NCBI RefSeq assembly: GCF_024494355.1 | Contig: NZ_JAKNQY010000001.1 | Span: forward strand, 409,127 to 473,126 | Direction: 5' to 3' | DNA from: Pseudomonas sp. Q11 | GTDB taxonomy: Bacteria > Pseudomonadota > Gammaproteobacteria > Pseudomonadales > Pseudomonadaceae | DNA: 64,000 nt | Part shown: positions 26,898 to 35,820 of the stretch, in pieces | How the letters are laid out: each line of letters begins with the position of its first letter | Position numbering within the stretch: position 1 is the first letter of the stretch | Notes under the pieces: generated by a model | Databases searched by the model: none | Told to the model about the DNA's origin: nothing | Seen by the model: only the letters and a program-made list of their open reading frames with translations | Translations under genes and position numbers: made by a program

Positions 26898-27959
26898 CTA
26901 GGATGAACGCCCTAACTCGAACCTTCGAGCCACTGCAATGAACCAATGAACGCCCGGCATGAATATGCATATCCGCACAATTTGAAATGAAACAATAACT
27001 GCAACGTTGTAGCCAAGGAACTGCGCAGTCAATGCCATTTCAGTAACCCCTCCAGGCGCAGCACTGAGCACCATGACCTCCCATGGAAACCCTGACAGGA
27101 CAGCAAACGCAACGGCCATCAAGCTTGTCAATAAAAGGAAAAAGAGCATGGAAATGACGATGGAGAGCGTCAGTCTAACCTCCAGAAATAGATCCTTTGT
27201 AAACACCGACCCTAACCAAGTACCCAGGACAACTTGAGCTACAGCCATGATTATCGAGGGGTAAGGAGCAATATGAAAGCCACTACTGGATACTGCGGCA
27301 GAAACCAGTAAAGCACCAAAAAAATAGGGATTGGGCAACCTGAGAAGTTTAAACAGCACAGCACCAGCCAAAGCAGAGATGGCTAGCAGCAAAACACCGC
27401 CAGGATCAAACTGGCTAACCACCCCACTATTTCGCTCAGCATTTCCTGGCCAACCATCCAACACATACAGTGCGATCGGGACGATGACCACGACACTCGC
27501 TATTCTGATTGTTTGAGACAGTACCACCACTCCCTTATTCAACCCGAACCTTTCAGCGATCACGGCAGCCTCCACCGGACTGGTGGGTATGGTGCATAGC
27601 AATGCCGTTGAATAATCAAGACGTGTAAATCGTTTAAGCAATAATGAAACAAGCAGGGCACTCAGACCTGTAAGAACAGCCAATCCAACAATAGCGAACC
27701 CCATCTCAAAAATAACGGCCAACGCATCGCTGGTAAATGCCAATCCCACGGTAGAAGCAATTATCATTTGGCCATAGGGTCGAGTTTTCGCCGAAACAGT
27801 CGCCCTCATCAAACCGGTAATATAAAGAAAGGCCGTTAACAACAGTGGGCCAATCATGAACGGCAAAGGCATCCCAATCTCTAGAAATACCTGCCCCACA
27901 CAAAAGCAGAGAACATACAGCAACAACAACCGGAAAACGCCGAAAACATTTATACCCAT
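26898..27959 (-). CDS. AbrB family membrane protein (ammonia monooxygenase/AbrB duplication type)
   Basis: This 353-residue inner-membrane protein has about ten helices in two repeated halves. Each half carries the family's Pro/Gly turn: LPFMIGPLLLTAFL near residue 35 and LPNPYFFGALLVSAAV in the second half. The AAPGGVTEMALTA motif near residue 300 is diagnostic of this family, often misnamed 'ammonia monooxygenase'. I use the ATG at 27959, which has GAGGG seven bases upstream, rather than the GTG at 27962. It is commonly found beside tripartite carboxylate transporters, as here. The function is unproven; transport is likely. Confidence 0.85.
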   Translation of the reverse strand: MGINVFGVFRLLLLYVLCFCVGQVFLEIGMPLPFMIGPLLLTAFLYITGLMRATVSAKTRPYGQMIIASTVGLAFTSDALAVIFEMGFAIVGLAVLTGLSALLVSLLLKRFTRLDYSTALLCTIPTSPVEAAVIAERFGLNKGVVVLSQTIRIASVVVIVPIALYVLDGWPGNAERNSGVVSQFDPGGVLLLAISALAGAVLFKLLRLPNPYFFGALLVSAAVSSSGFHIAPYPSIIMAVAQVVLGTWLGSVFTKDLFLEVRLTLSIVISMLFFLLLTSLMAVAFAVLSGFPWEVMVLSAAPGGVTEMALTAQFLGYNVAVIVSFQIVRICIFMPGVHWFIAVARRFELGRSS

Positions 27960-28109
27960 CACGACACCCTCAATTTCTAACTCGCACCATGACCCATTAT
28001 TCTAGAATGAAGGTAGTTACAATAGCATCCCAGCAAAACAATCGTGATACTCACAGTATTCGCCACCTGCAACCGGTAAAAAAAGAAAGCAACCTCCAAG
28101 CATAAAACA

Positions 28110-28149
28110 GCCCGACACAGCAAACCATGATTGGTTTGAGGTATCGGGC
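28110..28149 (-). terminator. Likely terminator of the tctBA transcript (nested stem)
   Basis: GCCCGA (28110-28115) pairs with TCGGGC (28144-28149) and, inside a 5-nt internal loop, CAAACC (28121-28126) pairs with GGTTTG (28133-28138). Read leftward, the stem is followed by TGTTTTATG. It lies about 80 bp after the tctA stop codon. TTGAGG/CCTCAA (28136-28154) can form an alternative, mutually exclusive stem. Confidence 0.5.
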
Positions 28150-28227
28150 CTCAACCGGTCCAAATTTTCGTCAAAGTTCAAACTTTGCGATCACCTGACA
28201 ACGTTGTTACTTTTATTTAAGCATCCA

Positions 28228-29721
28228 TCACACCAAGCGTCCTCTGCTGAACTTATCATGCAGGAAGCGTATGGCAGGCGTCGCGAAAGAGAGCACTGCA
28301 ACCGCCAGTAAAACCAGGGTCAGCGGGCTACTATAGAAAACATCATACTCACCATTGGAAATAACCAGCGCTCGGCGGAAATTGGTTTCGAGCATCTCCC
28401 CGAGCACCAGAGCCAGGATGATCGGAGCCAGCGGGATATCAAGCTTGCGCAAGACATAGCCGACAATACCGAAGGCCAGTGTGACGTAAACAGGAAACAT
28501 TGAGTTCTCGGAAGCGTAGGCCCCCATCAGGCAGATGACCGAGACCGCAGCCGCAATAGCCGGACGAGGAATATCAGCTACTTTCGCCCAGTACCTCGCC
28601 CCTGCCAAGCCGATGAAAATCATCACTGGCACACTGACCCAAAGGGCCGCTATAACGGTGTAGGGAATCTCGGGATTCGTCGTGAACAGCAAAGGACCCG
28701 GCTGAATACCGTGAATCATCAGGGCACCGATCATGATGGCTGTTGTCGGAGAACCCGGAATACCCAGCGCAAAGAGTGGCGCAAGCGCACCCGACACCGC
28801 GGAATTATTGGCAGACTCCGCTGCGGCGATCCCTTCTAGACTACCTTTGCCGAACTCATTGGGCGTTTTCGATACTTTCTTGGCTACGGCGTACGAAACG
28901 AATGACGCGATAGAGGCTCCGGCACCCGGCACAACGCCGATGACATATCCAATAATAGAACTTCTCAACAAGTTAAACTTCAATTTCCCAAACGTTTTCA
29001 AAGGCACTGCAAGGATGCTGTTCACCGGATGACTCTTGGTCTTGGCAGAAGGCCCTGCCTCGACCATAAAAATAACCTCCGAAAGTGCAAAAAGACCTAA
29101 CAGCACCGGCACCAGTGGAAAGCCTTCGAAAAATTCAGGATTTGGGCTAAATCGGGGAATACCGGTCTGCGAATCAAGACCGACCGTCGCAAGCGCCAGA
29201 CCAATGGCCATCGCGATAGCGCCTTTGACAGGCGAACCATTCGACAGAGTAGATACAAGGCTCAACCCCACAAGGGCCAACGCAAAATAGGCTGTAGGCC
29301 CGAAGTTCAGCGCAAATTCCGAAAGAGGAACGGCTGTCAGGAACAACAGGACCGCACTGATAAATATGCCAATACCCGATGAAACTATTGATATCGTCAG
29401 CGCAACGCCAGCCTTGCCTTGTTGGGTTAGCGGAAAGCCATCCCAAGAGGTAGCTACTGCCGCCGCGGTCCCCGGCGAGTTGATCAGTATTGCAGAAATA
29501 GCGCCGCCATATTCGGCAGCAGCGTAGAGAGAGACCAAAGTTACGATTGACACAAGAGGATCAAGGCTATACGTAAACGGAATCAACAAAGCAACACCGA
29601 GACTCGGGCCCAACCCCGGGAGCGCACCTATCATATATCCTAGTAGTGCACCCACAATTAAACCGACCAACACCAGAGGGTCGGCAAAAGCCGAAAACCC
29701 GATCAATATATTATCAAACAT
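28228..29721 (-). CDS. tctA: Tripartite tricarboxylate transporter, large membrane subunit TctA
   Basis: This 497-residue inner-membrane protein has about 12 helices and the TctA signatures. LLGYMIGALPGLGPSLGVALLIPFT near residue 25-50 and a second copy of the GxxPGxGxxxA motif (IGVVPGAGASIASFVSYAVAKK) near 265 bracket the carrier core. AESANNSAVSGALAPLFALGIPGSPTTAIM is also family-typical. It imports a carboxylate using an ion gradient together with TctB and a periplasmic Bug/TctC protein. It starts 9 bp after the tctB stop codon with GAGGT upstream. No tctC is adjacent; the Bug protein at 21654 is a candidate partner. Confidence 0.92.
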   Translation of the reverse strand: MFDNILIGFSAFADPLVLVGLIVGALLGYMIGALPGLGPSLGVALLIPFTYSLDPLVSIVTLVSLYAAAEYGGAISAILINSPGTAAAVATSWDGFPLTQQGKAGVALTISIVSSGIGIFISAVLLFLTAVPLSEFALNFGPTAYFALALVGLSLVSTLSNGSPVKGAIAMAIGLALATVGLDSQTGIPRFSPNPEFFEGFPLVPVLLGLFALSEVIFMVEAGPSAKTKSHPVNSILAVPLKTFGKLKFNLLRSSIIGYVIGVVPGAGASIASFVSYAVAKKVSKTPNEFGKGSLEGIAAAESANNSAVSGALAPLFALGIPGSPTTAIMIGALMIHGIQPGPLLFTTNPEIPYTVIAALWVSVPVMIFIGLAGARYWAKVADIPRPAIAAAVSVICLMGAYASENSMFPVYVTLAFGIVGYVLRKLDIPLAPIILALVLGEMLETNFRRALVISNGEYDVFYSSPLTLVLLAVAVLSFATPAIRFLHDKFSRGRLV

Positions 29722-29730
29722 GGTGATACC

Positions 29731-30261
29731 TCAAGAAAAGCTGACACCGAGGGCCAGAACGAAGATCGCATACAACCCAAGACTCAAGCCCAATGAAACA
29801 GCAATGATCTGGACAAATCGACGCTCACCCACAACAAGCATGATGAGAGAGGAAAGTCCTGCCACCCCAATAATTGGCCCCAGGGTATCCAAATAGCTAC
29901 CGATACTTAGCAGCACCAAAACTGCGAGTACCACCGACAGGGGTCGAAAAATCGCGACCTTTTCTTGATTGCTCTTGCGAAAACACTTGATCACGCCGAG
30001 ACAAAGCATCAGAGCCACAGCAAGAAGAGCTGAAACGGCGATTATTACGGGAAATTCACCCACGCCTATTCCATTCGGGCTTACCGGTCCAGGCAGGTTC
30101 ATGGCATCCCAACAATACCCCCCAAACACGCACAACAGGGCAACCCCTGCAAGAACATCCAACACGCCAAAGGGCGCTTTGACTACACGACCCATACAGC
30201 ACTGATCTCTTGCCGATTCCTTCGGCCTATCTGGAGTCGTCGATGCACTCGATGTGTTCAT
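29731..30261 (-). CDS. tctB: Tripartite tricarboxylate transporter, small membrane subunit TctB
   Basis: This 176-residue protein has four membrane helices and a polar N-terminus. FPVIIAVSALLAVALMLCLG follows the GIGVGEFP motif that is typical of TctB (helix 2 start). Two ATGs are in frame; the one at 30261 has GAGAGG eight bases upstream, whereas that at 30267 is only two bases from it, so I choose 30261 (MNTSSAST). It is co-transcribed with tctA. The upstream 556-bp region separates it from the divergent CoA-pathway operon. Confidence 0.85.
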   Translation of the reverse strand: MNTSSASTTPDRPKESARDQCCMGRVVKAPFGVLDVLAGVALLCVFGGYCWDAMNLPGPVSPNGIGVGEFPVIIAVSALLAVALMLCLGVIKCFRKSNQEKVAIFRPLSVVLAVLVLLSIGSYLDTLGPIIGVAGLSSLIMLVVGERRFVQIIAVSLGLSLGLYAIFVLALGVSFS

Positions 30262-30817
30262 TTGCATTACCTCTCACCGCGACAAAAGTCTCGGATTTTC
30301 CACGCCTGCCAGTGGCGCGATTGTTTTTATTTTTTGGGCTGCCTACTTCCTGATGCCGCCAGGCAAACTTTTGCCCAGCTCCAGCTGTAGATTTAACGAC
30401 CAGCAGAACTCAACCCGTCTTTTTACCGCGCCCCCACTATGACTGAACGCGCAGCAGCCCTGAACTGAGCATTTATTTGGTCTAGAGCAGCCGGTTGTTT
30501 GGCATCAGCTATCAGAACCTCAGTTGGGCCGACGCTCAGCCGCCCAGAATCCGTGCATCAGACAGATCCGCACCCCTCAACTTAGTGCTCACAGTCCACC
30601 CGTTGCTGGACAACCCGAACGACATCCCAACGTTTTGTTAGACCAATCGGCATGTTTAGTCATTTGAACAGCTGACTCGTTAACTCAAGAATGCTCAATA
30701 GGATGAATGAAGGGCTAACTGTCTCAAGCGCCAGATTAGTTGGCACTCACACAGTCAGCCTGTCATTCCGCCAGGCATAACTCGAATCGGTTTGATTAAA
30801 TTACAAGAGAGCAAAAA
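30262..30817. other. Divergent regulatory region between tctB and the CoA operon
   Basis: This 556-bp gap has no credible gene. It must contain the promoters of both divergent operons. A weak dyad AGTCA-N10-TGACT lies at 30658-30677. TTGGCAC occurs at 30740-30746 but without a -12 element. Confidence 0.5.
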
Positions 30818-31615
30818 ATGAGTCAGAACAATCTCATCACCTACCACCAAGAGAACGGGGTTGCCATCCTGACCCTAAACCGGCCAGAAAAACGTAATGC
30901 GATGAGTGATGCCATGCGCACTGAGTTGGTACAGCTTTTGGAGGGCTTGCGTGGTGACCGTAATGTTCGCGCTCTGATCATTACAGGCACCGGTAAAGGG
31001 TTTTGTGCTGGCGGAGATATATCCGGCATGCAAGCCCGCATGGAAGCGGATCCAGCGGTCGTTGGGTTTAACGGCTGGGAGCGCCAGCAAGGCGTGCATT
31101 ATGCCGCCAGCCTGCTGCTCAACCTGCCCATCCCGACTATCGCTGCCGTCAATGGAGCTGCCGCAGGTCTCGGCGCAGACCTCGCACTGTCTTGCGATTT
31201 TGTCGTGGCCGCCCGTCCAGCGACCTTCACTTGGGCTTATATCGCTCGTGGCCTCATCCCTGATGGTGGCGGCCTGTACTTTCTGCCACGGCGTGTCGGC
31301 CTAGCCCGTGCCAAGGCTCTGATATTTAGCGGTCGTCGTGTTGAAGCCGAGGAAGCAGTCCAACTGGGTATCGCAGACCGGATGTGTGAGGCTGACAATC
31401 TGCTGAGTACCGCTATCGCCATAGCCGATGAAATGAGTAGCGGTTCGCGCACTGCGATTGCCCTGACCAAGTCCATCATCAACCACAGCTACGAGATGTC
31501 AGAACACCAGGTGTTCGCCGAAGGCAGCAAAGCCCAAGGTATTTGTTATACGTCCCGGGAACACCGCGCCTCGGTGCAGGCCTTCCTCACTGCCGCCAAG
31601 GAGGCAGGCAAATGA
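30818..31615 (+). CDS. Enoyl-CoA hydratase/isomerase family protein (PaaG-like active site)
   Basis: This 265-residue crotonase-fold enzyme acts on an acyl-CoA. The oxyanion-hole segments are GKGFCAGGDISGM (about 64-76) and VNGAAAGLGADLALSCD (about 111-127). At the first usual Glu position the sequence reads AAAGLGADL, so that Glu is absent. The second catalytic position is Asp in GLIPDGGGLYFLPR. Only an acidic residue at the second position is the pattern of PaaG-type isomerases rather than of two-Glu hydratases. AGAG precedes the ATG. It overlaps the next gene (ATGA) and opens the CoA operon. Confidence 0.88.
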   Translation: MSQNNLITYHQENGVAILTLNRPEKRNAMSDAMRTELVQLLEGLRGDRNVRALIITGTGKGFCAGGDISGMQARMEADPAVVGFNGWERQQGVHYAASLLLNLPIPTIAAVNGAAAGLGADLALSCDFVVAARPATFTWAYIARGLIPDGGGLYFLPRRVGLARAKALIFSGRRVEAEEAVQLGIADRMCEADNLLSTAIAIADEMSSGSRTAIALTKSIINHSYEMSEHQVFAEGSKAQGICYTSREHRASVQAFLTAAKEAGK

Positions 31616-33741
31616 AACAACAACTCCATGCACTACTTAACCCGAAAAGCATCGCCGTCATTGGCGCCTCAGCAGATAGCAATAAAACCTCTGGGCGTCC
31701 GATCTCCTATCTTTTGAAACACGGCTTCGGTGGCGCTATATACCCGGTCAACCCCAAAGCTACCGAGATCCAAGGCTTAACCTGCTACGCCAGTATCGAG
31801 GCATTACCGCAAGCCCCTGATGTGGGTCTTGTGCTGCTCAGCGCAAAACGCAGCATTGAGGCCGTCCGCGCTCTTGCCAAGCTCGGCTGCAAAGCGGCCG
31901 TCGTCTTGGCCAGCGGTTTTGCCGAGGCCGGTGAAGACGGACATGATTTGCAGCAGGAGCTCAAAGCAGCCGCAGGCTCGATGCGCCTTCTGGGTCCGAA
32001 TACCATCGGTTTAGTCAACCTGTCCGCACGCATCCCACTCTCCGCCAGCGGCGCCCTTGAGATCAGCGATCTGCCCGCTGGCCATGTCGCTGTGGTCTCC
32101 CAGAGTGGTGGGATTCTCGGTGCCCTGCTCTCCCGCGCAGCAGGCCGCGGCATCGGCCTCTCGTCGCTCATATCCACCAGCAACGAGGTAGACCTTGAGG
32201 TCAGCGACTTCATTGACTACTTGGTGGATGATGAAAACACCAAGGTAATCGCGCTCTATCTGGAGAGTATTCGCAATCCTCAGCGCTTCCGTGAAGTCGC
32301 GCTGCGTGCCCGGGAAGCGGGTAAACCGCTGGTAGTGTTCAAAATTGGTCGTTCCGAAGCCGGCGCCACTGCGGCCAGCTCTCATACCGGCGCACTGGCC
32401 GGTGAAGACCGAGTCTACGATGCCTTCTTCCGGGAACTGGGCGTGATTCGTGCCAACACCTTCGACGAGTTCCTCGACATTCCCGCGGTGCTGGTTGCCG
32501 GTCGCCAGTTGGCTGGCCGCCGTGTAGCCATTCTGACCTCCACCGGAGGCGCAGGAACGCTGATTGCCGACAGTCTGGGGATGACCCATTTCGACACCCC
32601 CAAGCCGGATGCCGACACCGCTGAGAAGCTGCGTGCACTGCAGGGGGATACCCCCACCACTCTCGACCGCAACCCGATCGACGTGACTCTGGCCGGGCTT
32701 CAACCTGACCTGCTGCGCCAAGCGATCCGCACGCTGTTGAAAAGCGACAGCTACGATGCGCTCGTGGTAATTATCGGATCATCAGGTCTGGCCATGCCCG
32801 ATCTGGTCGTCTGCGCCATCCAGGATTGCCTGAACACCAACAATAAACCCGTGCTTGCGTACGTCAGCCCCTATGCACCGGAGACGCTCAAGCGCCTCAA
32901 CAGCGCCGGGATTCCGGGATTCTGCTCCCCGGAAAGCTGCAGTGCCGTGCTCGAAGCCTTGTACTTCTCCGCTCAGCCTCTCCCTTCCACACATGCGGTA
33001 CCCAGTGCCCAGCTTCCCGATATGACCGCGCTGGCAGAGGGTTCGATCGATGAAGCGTCCGCCAAGGTCTTGTTTAGTCAAGTGGGTATCAGCGTGCCGG
33101 AAAGCCGTGTGGTCACCAGCCGTGAGGAAGCCGTCCATGCCGCTCGCGAACTGGGCCAACCGGTAGTCCTCAAGGTATTGGACGCTAACCTCCTGCACAA
33201 GAGCGATATTGGTGGCGTAGCCCTGCATCTGACTGCAGACACCATCGGAGCGCGCTTCGACCAGATGATCATGGATGTGGGCAGTCACGTAGGTTACCGC
33301 CCAGATCGGTTCCTGGTCGAAGCCATGGTTGCGGGCGGCCACGAACTCATTCTCGGCGCCAACCGTGATGCCCTAGGTACGGCGATCCTGCTGGGGGCCG
33401 GTGGTGTCACCGCCGAACTGTTCAAAGACACCACTCTGTGCATGTTGCCGGAACAGGGGGGGCTGACGCTTGAGCAAGCCAGGGCGATGATGCAGAAACT
33501 GACCACCTGGCCGTTACTCGATGGCTATCGTGGCTCCGTGCGCCGGGATACCGAGGCACTTGCCCAGGCAATCGTTAACTTCTCGGCCCTGGTCGCCGCG
33601 CTTGGCGACCGTCTGGTGACATCCGAAATCAACCCACTCTTCGTCCAGCCCGAAGGCCAGGGTGTTGTGGCGGCCGATGCCGTACTGGTCCTGAGCCAGG
33701 CAAGCGCCCACCCAGTCACCGGAGAAAGGCGCTATGGCTGA
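31612..33741 (+). CDS. NDP-forming acyl-CoA synthetase (acetate-CoA ligase family)
   Basis: This 709-residue single-chain ligase makes an acyl-CoA from an acid, CoA and ATP through a phosphohistidine. An N-terminal CoA-binding domain (about 6-130; SIAVIGASADSNKTSGRP) comes first. The succinyl-CoA-ligase-like domains follow with the phosphorylated His in SSHTGALAGEDRVYDAFF. A C-terminal ATP-grasp domain (about 490-705; PVVLKVLDANLLHKSDIGGV) completes the protein. The upstream open frame is discarded because the ATG at 31612 overlaps the hydratase stop and starts exactly at the domain. It probably activates the substrate of this pathway; the acid is not identifiable from sequence. Confidence 0.9.
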   Translation: MKQQLHALLNPKSIAVIGASADSNKTSGRPISYLLKHGFGGAIYPVNPKATEIQGLTCYASIEALPQAPDVGLVLLSAKRSIEAVRALAKLGCKAAVVLASGFAEAGEDGHDLQQELKAAAGSMRLLGPNTIGLVNLSARIPLSASGALEISDLPAGHVAVVSQSGGILGALLSRAAGRGIGLSSLISTSNEVDLEVSDFIDYLVDDENTKVIALYLESIRNPQRFREVALRAREAGKPLVVFKIGRSEAGATAASSHTGALAGEDRVYDAFFRELGVIRANTFDEFLDIPAVLVAGRQLAGRRVAILTSTGGAGTLIADSLGMTHFDTPKPDADTAEKLRALQGDTPTTLDRNPIDVTLAGLQPDLLRQAIRTLLKSDSYDALVVIIGSSGLAMPDLVVCAIQDCLNTNNKPVLAYVSPYAPETLKRLNSAGIPGFCSPESCSAVLEALYFSAQPLPSTHAVPSAQLPDMTALAEGSIDEASAKVLFSQVGISVPESRVVTSREEAVHAARELGQPVVLKVLDANLLHKSDIGGVALHLTADTIGARFDQMIMDVGSHVGYRPDRFLVEAMVAGGHELILGANRDALGTAILLGAGGVTAELFKDTTLCMLPEQGGLTLEQARAMMQKLTTWPLLDGYRGSVRRDTEALAQAIVNFSALVAALGDRLVTSEINPLFVQPEGQGVVAADAVLVLSQASAHPVTGERRYG

Positions 33742-35815
33742 AGCACAAAATGACAGCCGGGTTCATCTTGCATATGAAGGTGATATCGCGGTCATAACCA
33801 TCGATAACCCTCCCGTCAACAGCAGCACTGAAGCGGTAAGAAGAGGAATCCTGTCCGCGTTGGCGGACATCGATGTCGAGCAGACGCGCGCGGTCGTTTT
33901 GACCGGCGCCGGGCGGAATTTGATGGCCGGCGCCGATTTGCGCGAGCTTGAAAACGAACCAACGGAACCCACCCTGCCCCAGGTTACATCGGCCCTGGAA
34001 ACCTGCGCTCTGCCGGTGATTGCAGTCGTAAAGGGATACACGCTCGGCGGCGGTTTGGAGCTGGCCCTGGCCTGTGATGTAAGGCTGGCAACGGCAAATG
34101 CCACCGTGGGCCTACCGGAAGTAACGGTCGGTATCATCCCCGGCGCGGGTGGCACTCAACGCTTACCTCGAGCGGTCGGCGTTTCCACAGCACTGAACAT
34201 GATCGTAACCGGAAAACCGGTCAACGCAGGCAGAGCCTTGAAGCTTGGTCTGGTGGATCATCTGCTGATGGAAACCGATGCTCAAGCTCAGCACGCTGAA
34301 GTTCTGTCCTTTGCGTGCGACTATAAAGGGGGCAAAAGACCATTGAGCGCGCGCGCGGTTCCCCTTGAGGACAAGGCAGCACTGAAAGCACTGGCCCACA
34401 AGCTGGTGTCAGGCTGCCGCGGCCTCCCCGCGGCAGCCGTTGCGGCAGAGGTGGTCCTGGTAGCTGATGAGCTGAGCTTCGCAGATGCCATCGTCAGGGA
34501 GCGCTCACACTTTCTTGCCCTACGCGGCAGCGAATCGGCCGAGGCCCTGCGCTACCTGTTCTTTGCAGAGCGTACTGAGCCATATACTCCAGAGCAGCAA
34601 GTTGCGGGACGCACGCTCGAGCGAATAGCGGTCATCGGTGCCGGCACCATGGGCAGCGGCATCGCACTTTGTGCGTTGAATGCCGGATACAGCGTCGACC
34701 TGATTGAACTGAACCCGGAAGCTCTCGAAGCAGGCGTAAGCCGCATCAAGAGCGAACTGGAACGAGAAGTCGACCGGCAGCGTTTGAGCGCCAACAGCCG
34801 AGATGCCGCCCTTTCCCGCCTTACTGCAACTCAGGATATTCACGTCGTCTCAAATGCCGACCTGGTGATCGAAGCGATCATCGAGGAGCTGGGTGCCAAA
34901 AAGTCGCTGTTCAATAGCCTGGCCGCACTGGTGAGCGAAGATACTCTGCTGGCGACCAACACGTCCTATCTCGATATCGACAAGATCGCTGCGGGTATCC
35001 CACACCCGGAGCGCGTGCTGGGTCTGCACTTCTTCAGCCCAGCGCATCGCATGTCGCTACTGGAAGTCGTGCGCAGCAGCTCGACCAGCGATGAAACGCT
35101 TTGTACAGCGCTGAAGTTCGCTGGCTGCCTGAAGAAGAAAGCAATCGTCGTCAACAACGCCTGGGGCTTTGTCGGTAACCGGCTATACGCCGCCTATCGT
35201 CGCCAGTGTGAGTTCATGCTCGAAGAAGGTGCAAGCCCCGAAGAGATCGACGCAGCCATCGAGAGTTACGGCTTCGCCATGGGACCGTTCAAGGTGGCCG
35301 ACATGTCGGGGCTGGATATCGCCTGGAGGATGCGTCAGCAGACCATCGATACGCGTCACCAGCGTCGCTACGTAGGCATTGCGGACCTGATCTGCGAAGC
35401 CGGTCGTCTGGGGCGCAAGACTGCCGAGGGCTACTACCGGTATAGCGGAGACAGCCAGCCGCAGACCGACGCTGCAGTCGCCGAGATCATCGCCAATTAC
35501 CGTCTTGAAAAAGGCATCGAGCCAAAACCGTTCAGTCGTGAAGAAATACAGCAGCGCGCCATGCTGGCGTTGATCAACGAAGCCTTGCTGCTGCTCGGAG
35601 AAGGCGTCTGCCAGCGCCCGGAGGATATTGATATCGCCTTAGCCCACGGTTACGGATTTCCCCGCTGGCGGGGTGGGCCGATCTTCATCGCCCGCAAGAT
35701 GGAGTTGGCTGAACTGAATGCCGCTCTGGACCGTTTCGTCGAAGTCTCTGGCAAAGGTCAGGAACGTGGTGATGCGGCCCTGATAAAACTTGATGCCAAT
35801 CGCGCAAAGGAGTGA
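33734..35815 (+). CDS. FadB/FadJ-like bifunctional enoyl-CoA hydratase/3-hydroxyacyl-CoA dehydrogenase
   Basis: This 693-residue protein joins two beta-oxidation steps. The N-terminal hydratase (about 1-190) has AGRNLMAGADLREL and LGGGLELALACD with one catalytic Glu, and the second in VGLPEVTVGIIPGAGG. The dehydrogenase starts at about 295 with the NAD-binding IGAGTMGSGIALCALNAGY. Its catalytic His is in GLHFFSPAHRM, and two C-terminal helical domains follow, the first opening NNAWGFVGNRLYAAYRRQ. It overlaps the synthetase gene by 8 bp and the thiolase follows after 5 bp. It converts 2-enoyl-CoA to 3-oxoacyl-CoA. No acyl-CoA dehydrogenase is encoded nearby. Confidence 0.92.
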   Translation: MAEAQNDSRVHLAYEGDIAVITIDNPPVNSSTEAVRRGILSALADIDVEQTRAVVLTGAGRNLMAGADLRELENEPTEPTLPQVTSALETCALPVIAVVKGYTLGGGLELALACDVRLATANATVGLPEVTVGIIPGAGGTQRLPRAVGVSTALNMIVTGKPVNAGRALKLGLVDHLLMETDAQAQHAEVLSFACDYKGGKRPLSARAVPLEDKAALKALAHKLVSGCRGLPAAAVAAEVVLVADELSFADAIVRERSHFLALRGSESAEALRYLFFAERTEPYTPEQQVAGRTLERIAVIGAGTMGSGIALCALNAGYSVDLIELNPEALEAGVSRIKSELEREVDRQRLSANSRDAALSRLTATQDIHVVSNADLVIEAIIEELGAKKSLFNSLAALVSEDTLLATNTSYLDIDKIAAGIPHPERVLGLHFFSPAHRMSLLEVVRSSSTSDETLCTALKFAGCLKKKAIVVNNAWGFVGNRLYAAYRRQCEFMLEEGASPEEIDAAIESYGFAMGPFKVADMSGLDIAWRMRQQTIDTRHQRRYVGIADLICEAGRLGRKTAEGYYRYSGDSQPQTDAAVAEIIANYRLEKGIEPKPFSREEIQQRAMLALINEALLLLGEGVCQRPEDIDIALAHGYGFPRWRGGPIFIARKMELAELNAALDRFVEVSGKGQERGDAALIKLDANRAKE

Positions 35816-35820
35816 CAACA

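Noticed and set aside
30740..30746. TTGGCAC, a possible sigma-54 -24 element upstream of the CoA operon
   Set aside because: The -12 position reads CAGT instead of TTGC, and no sigma-54 activator is adjacent.
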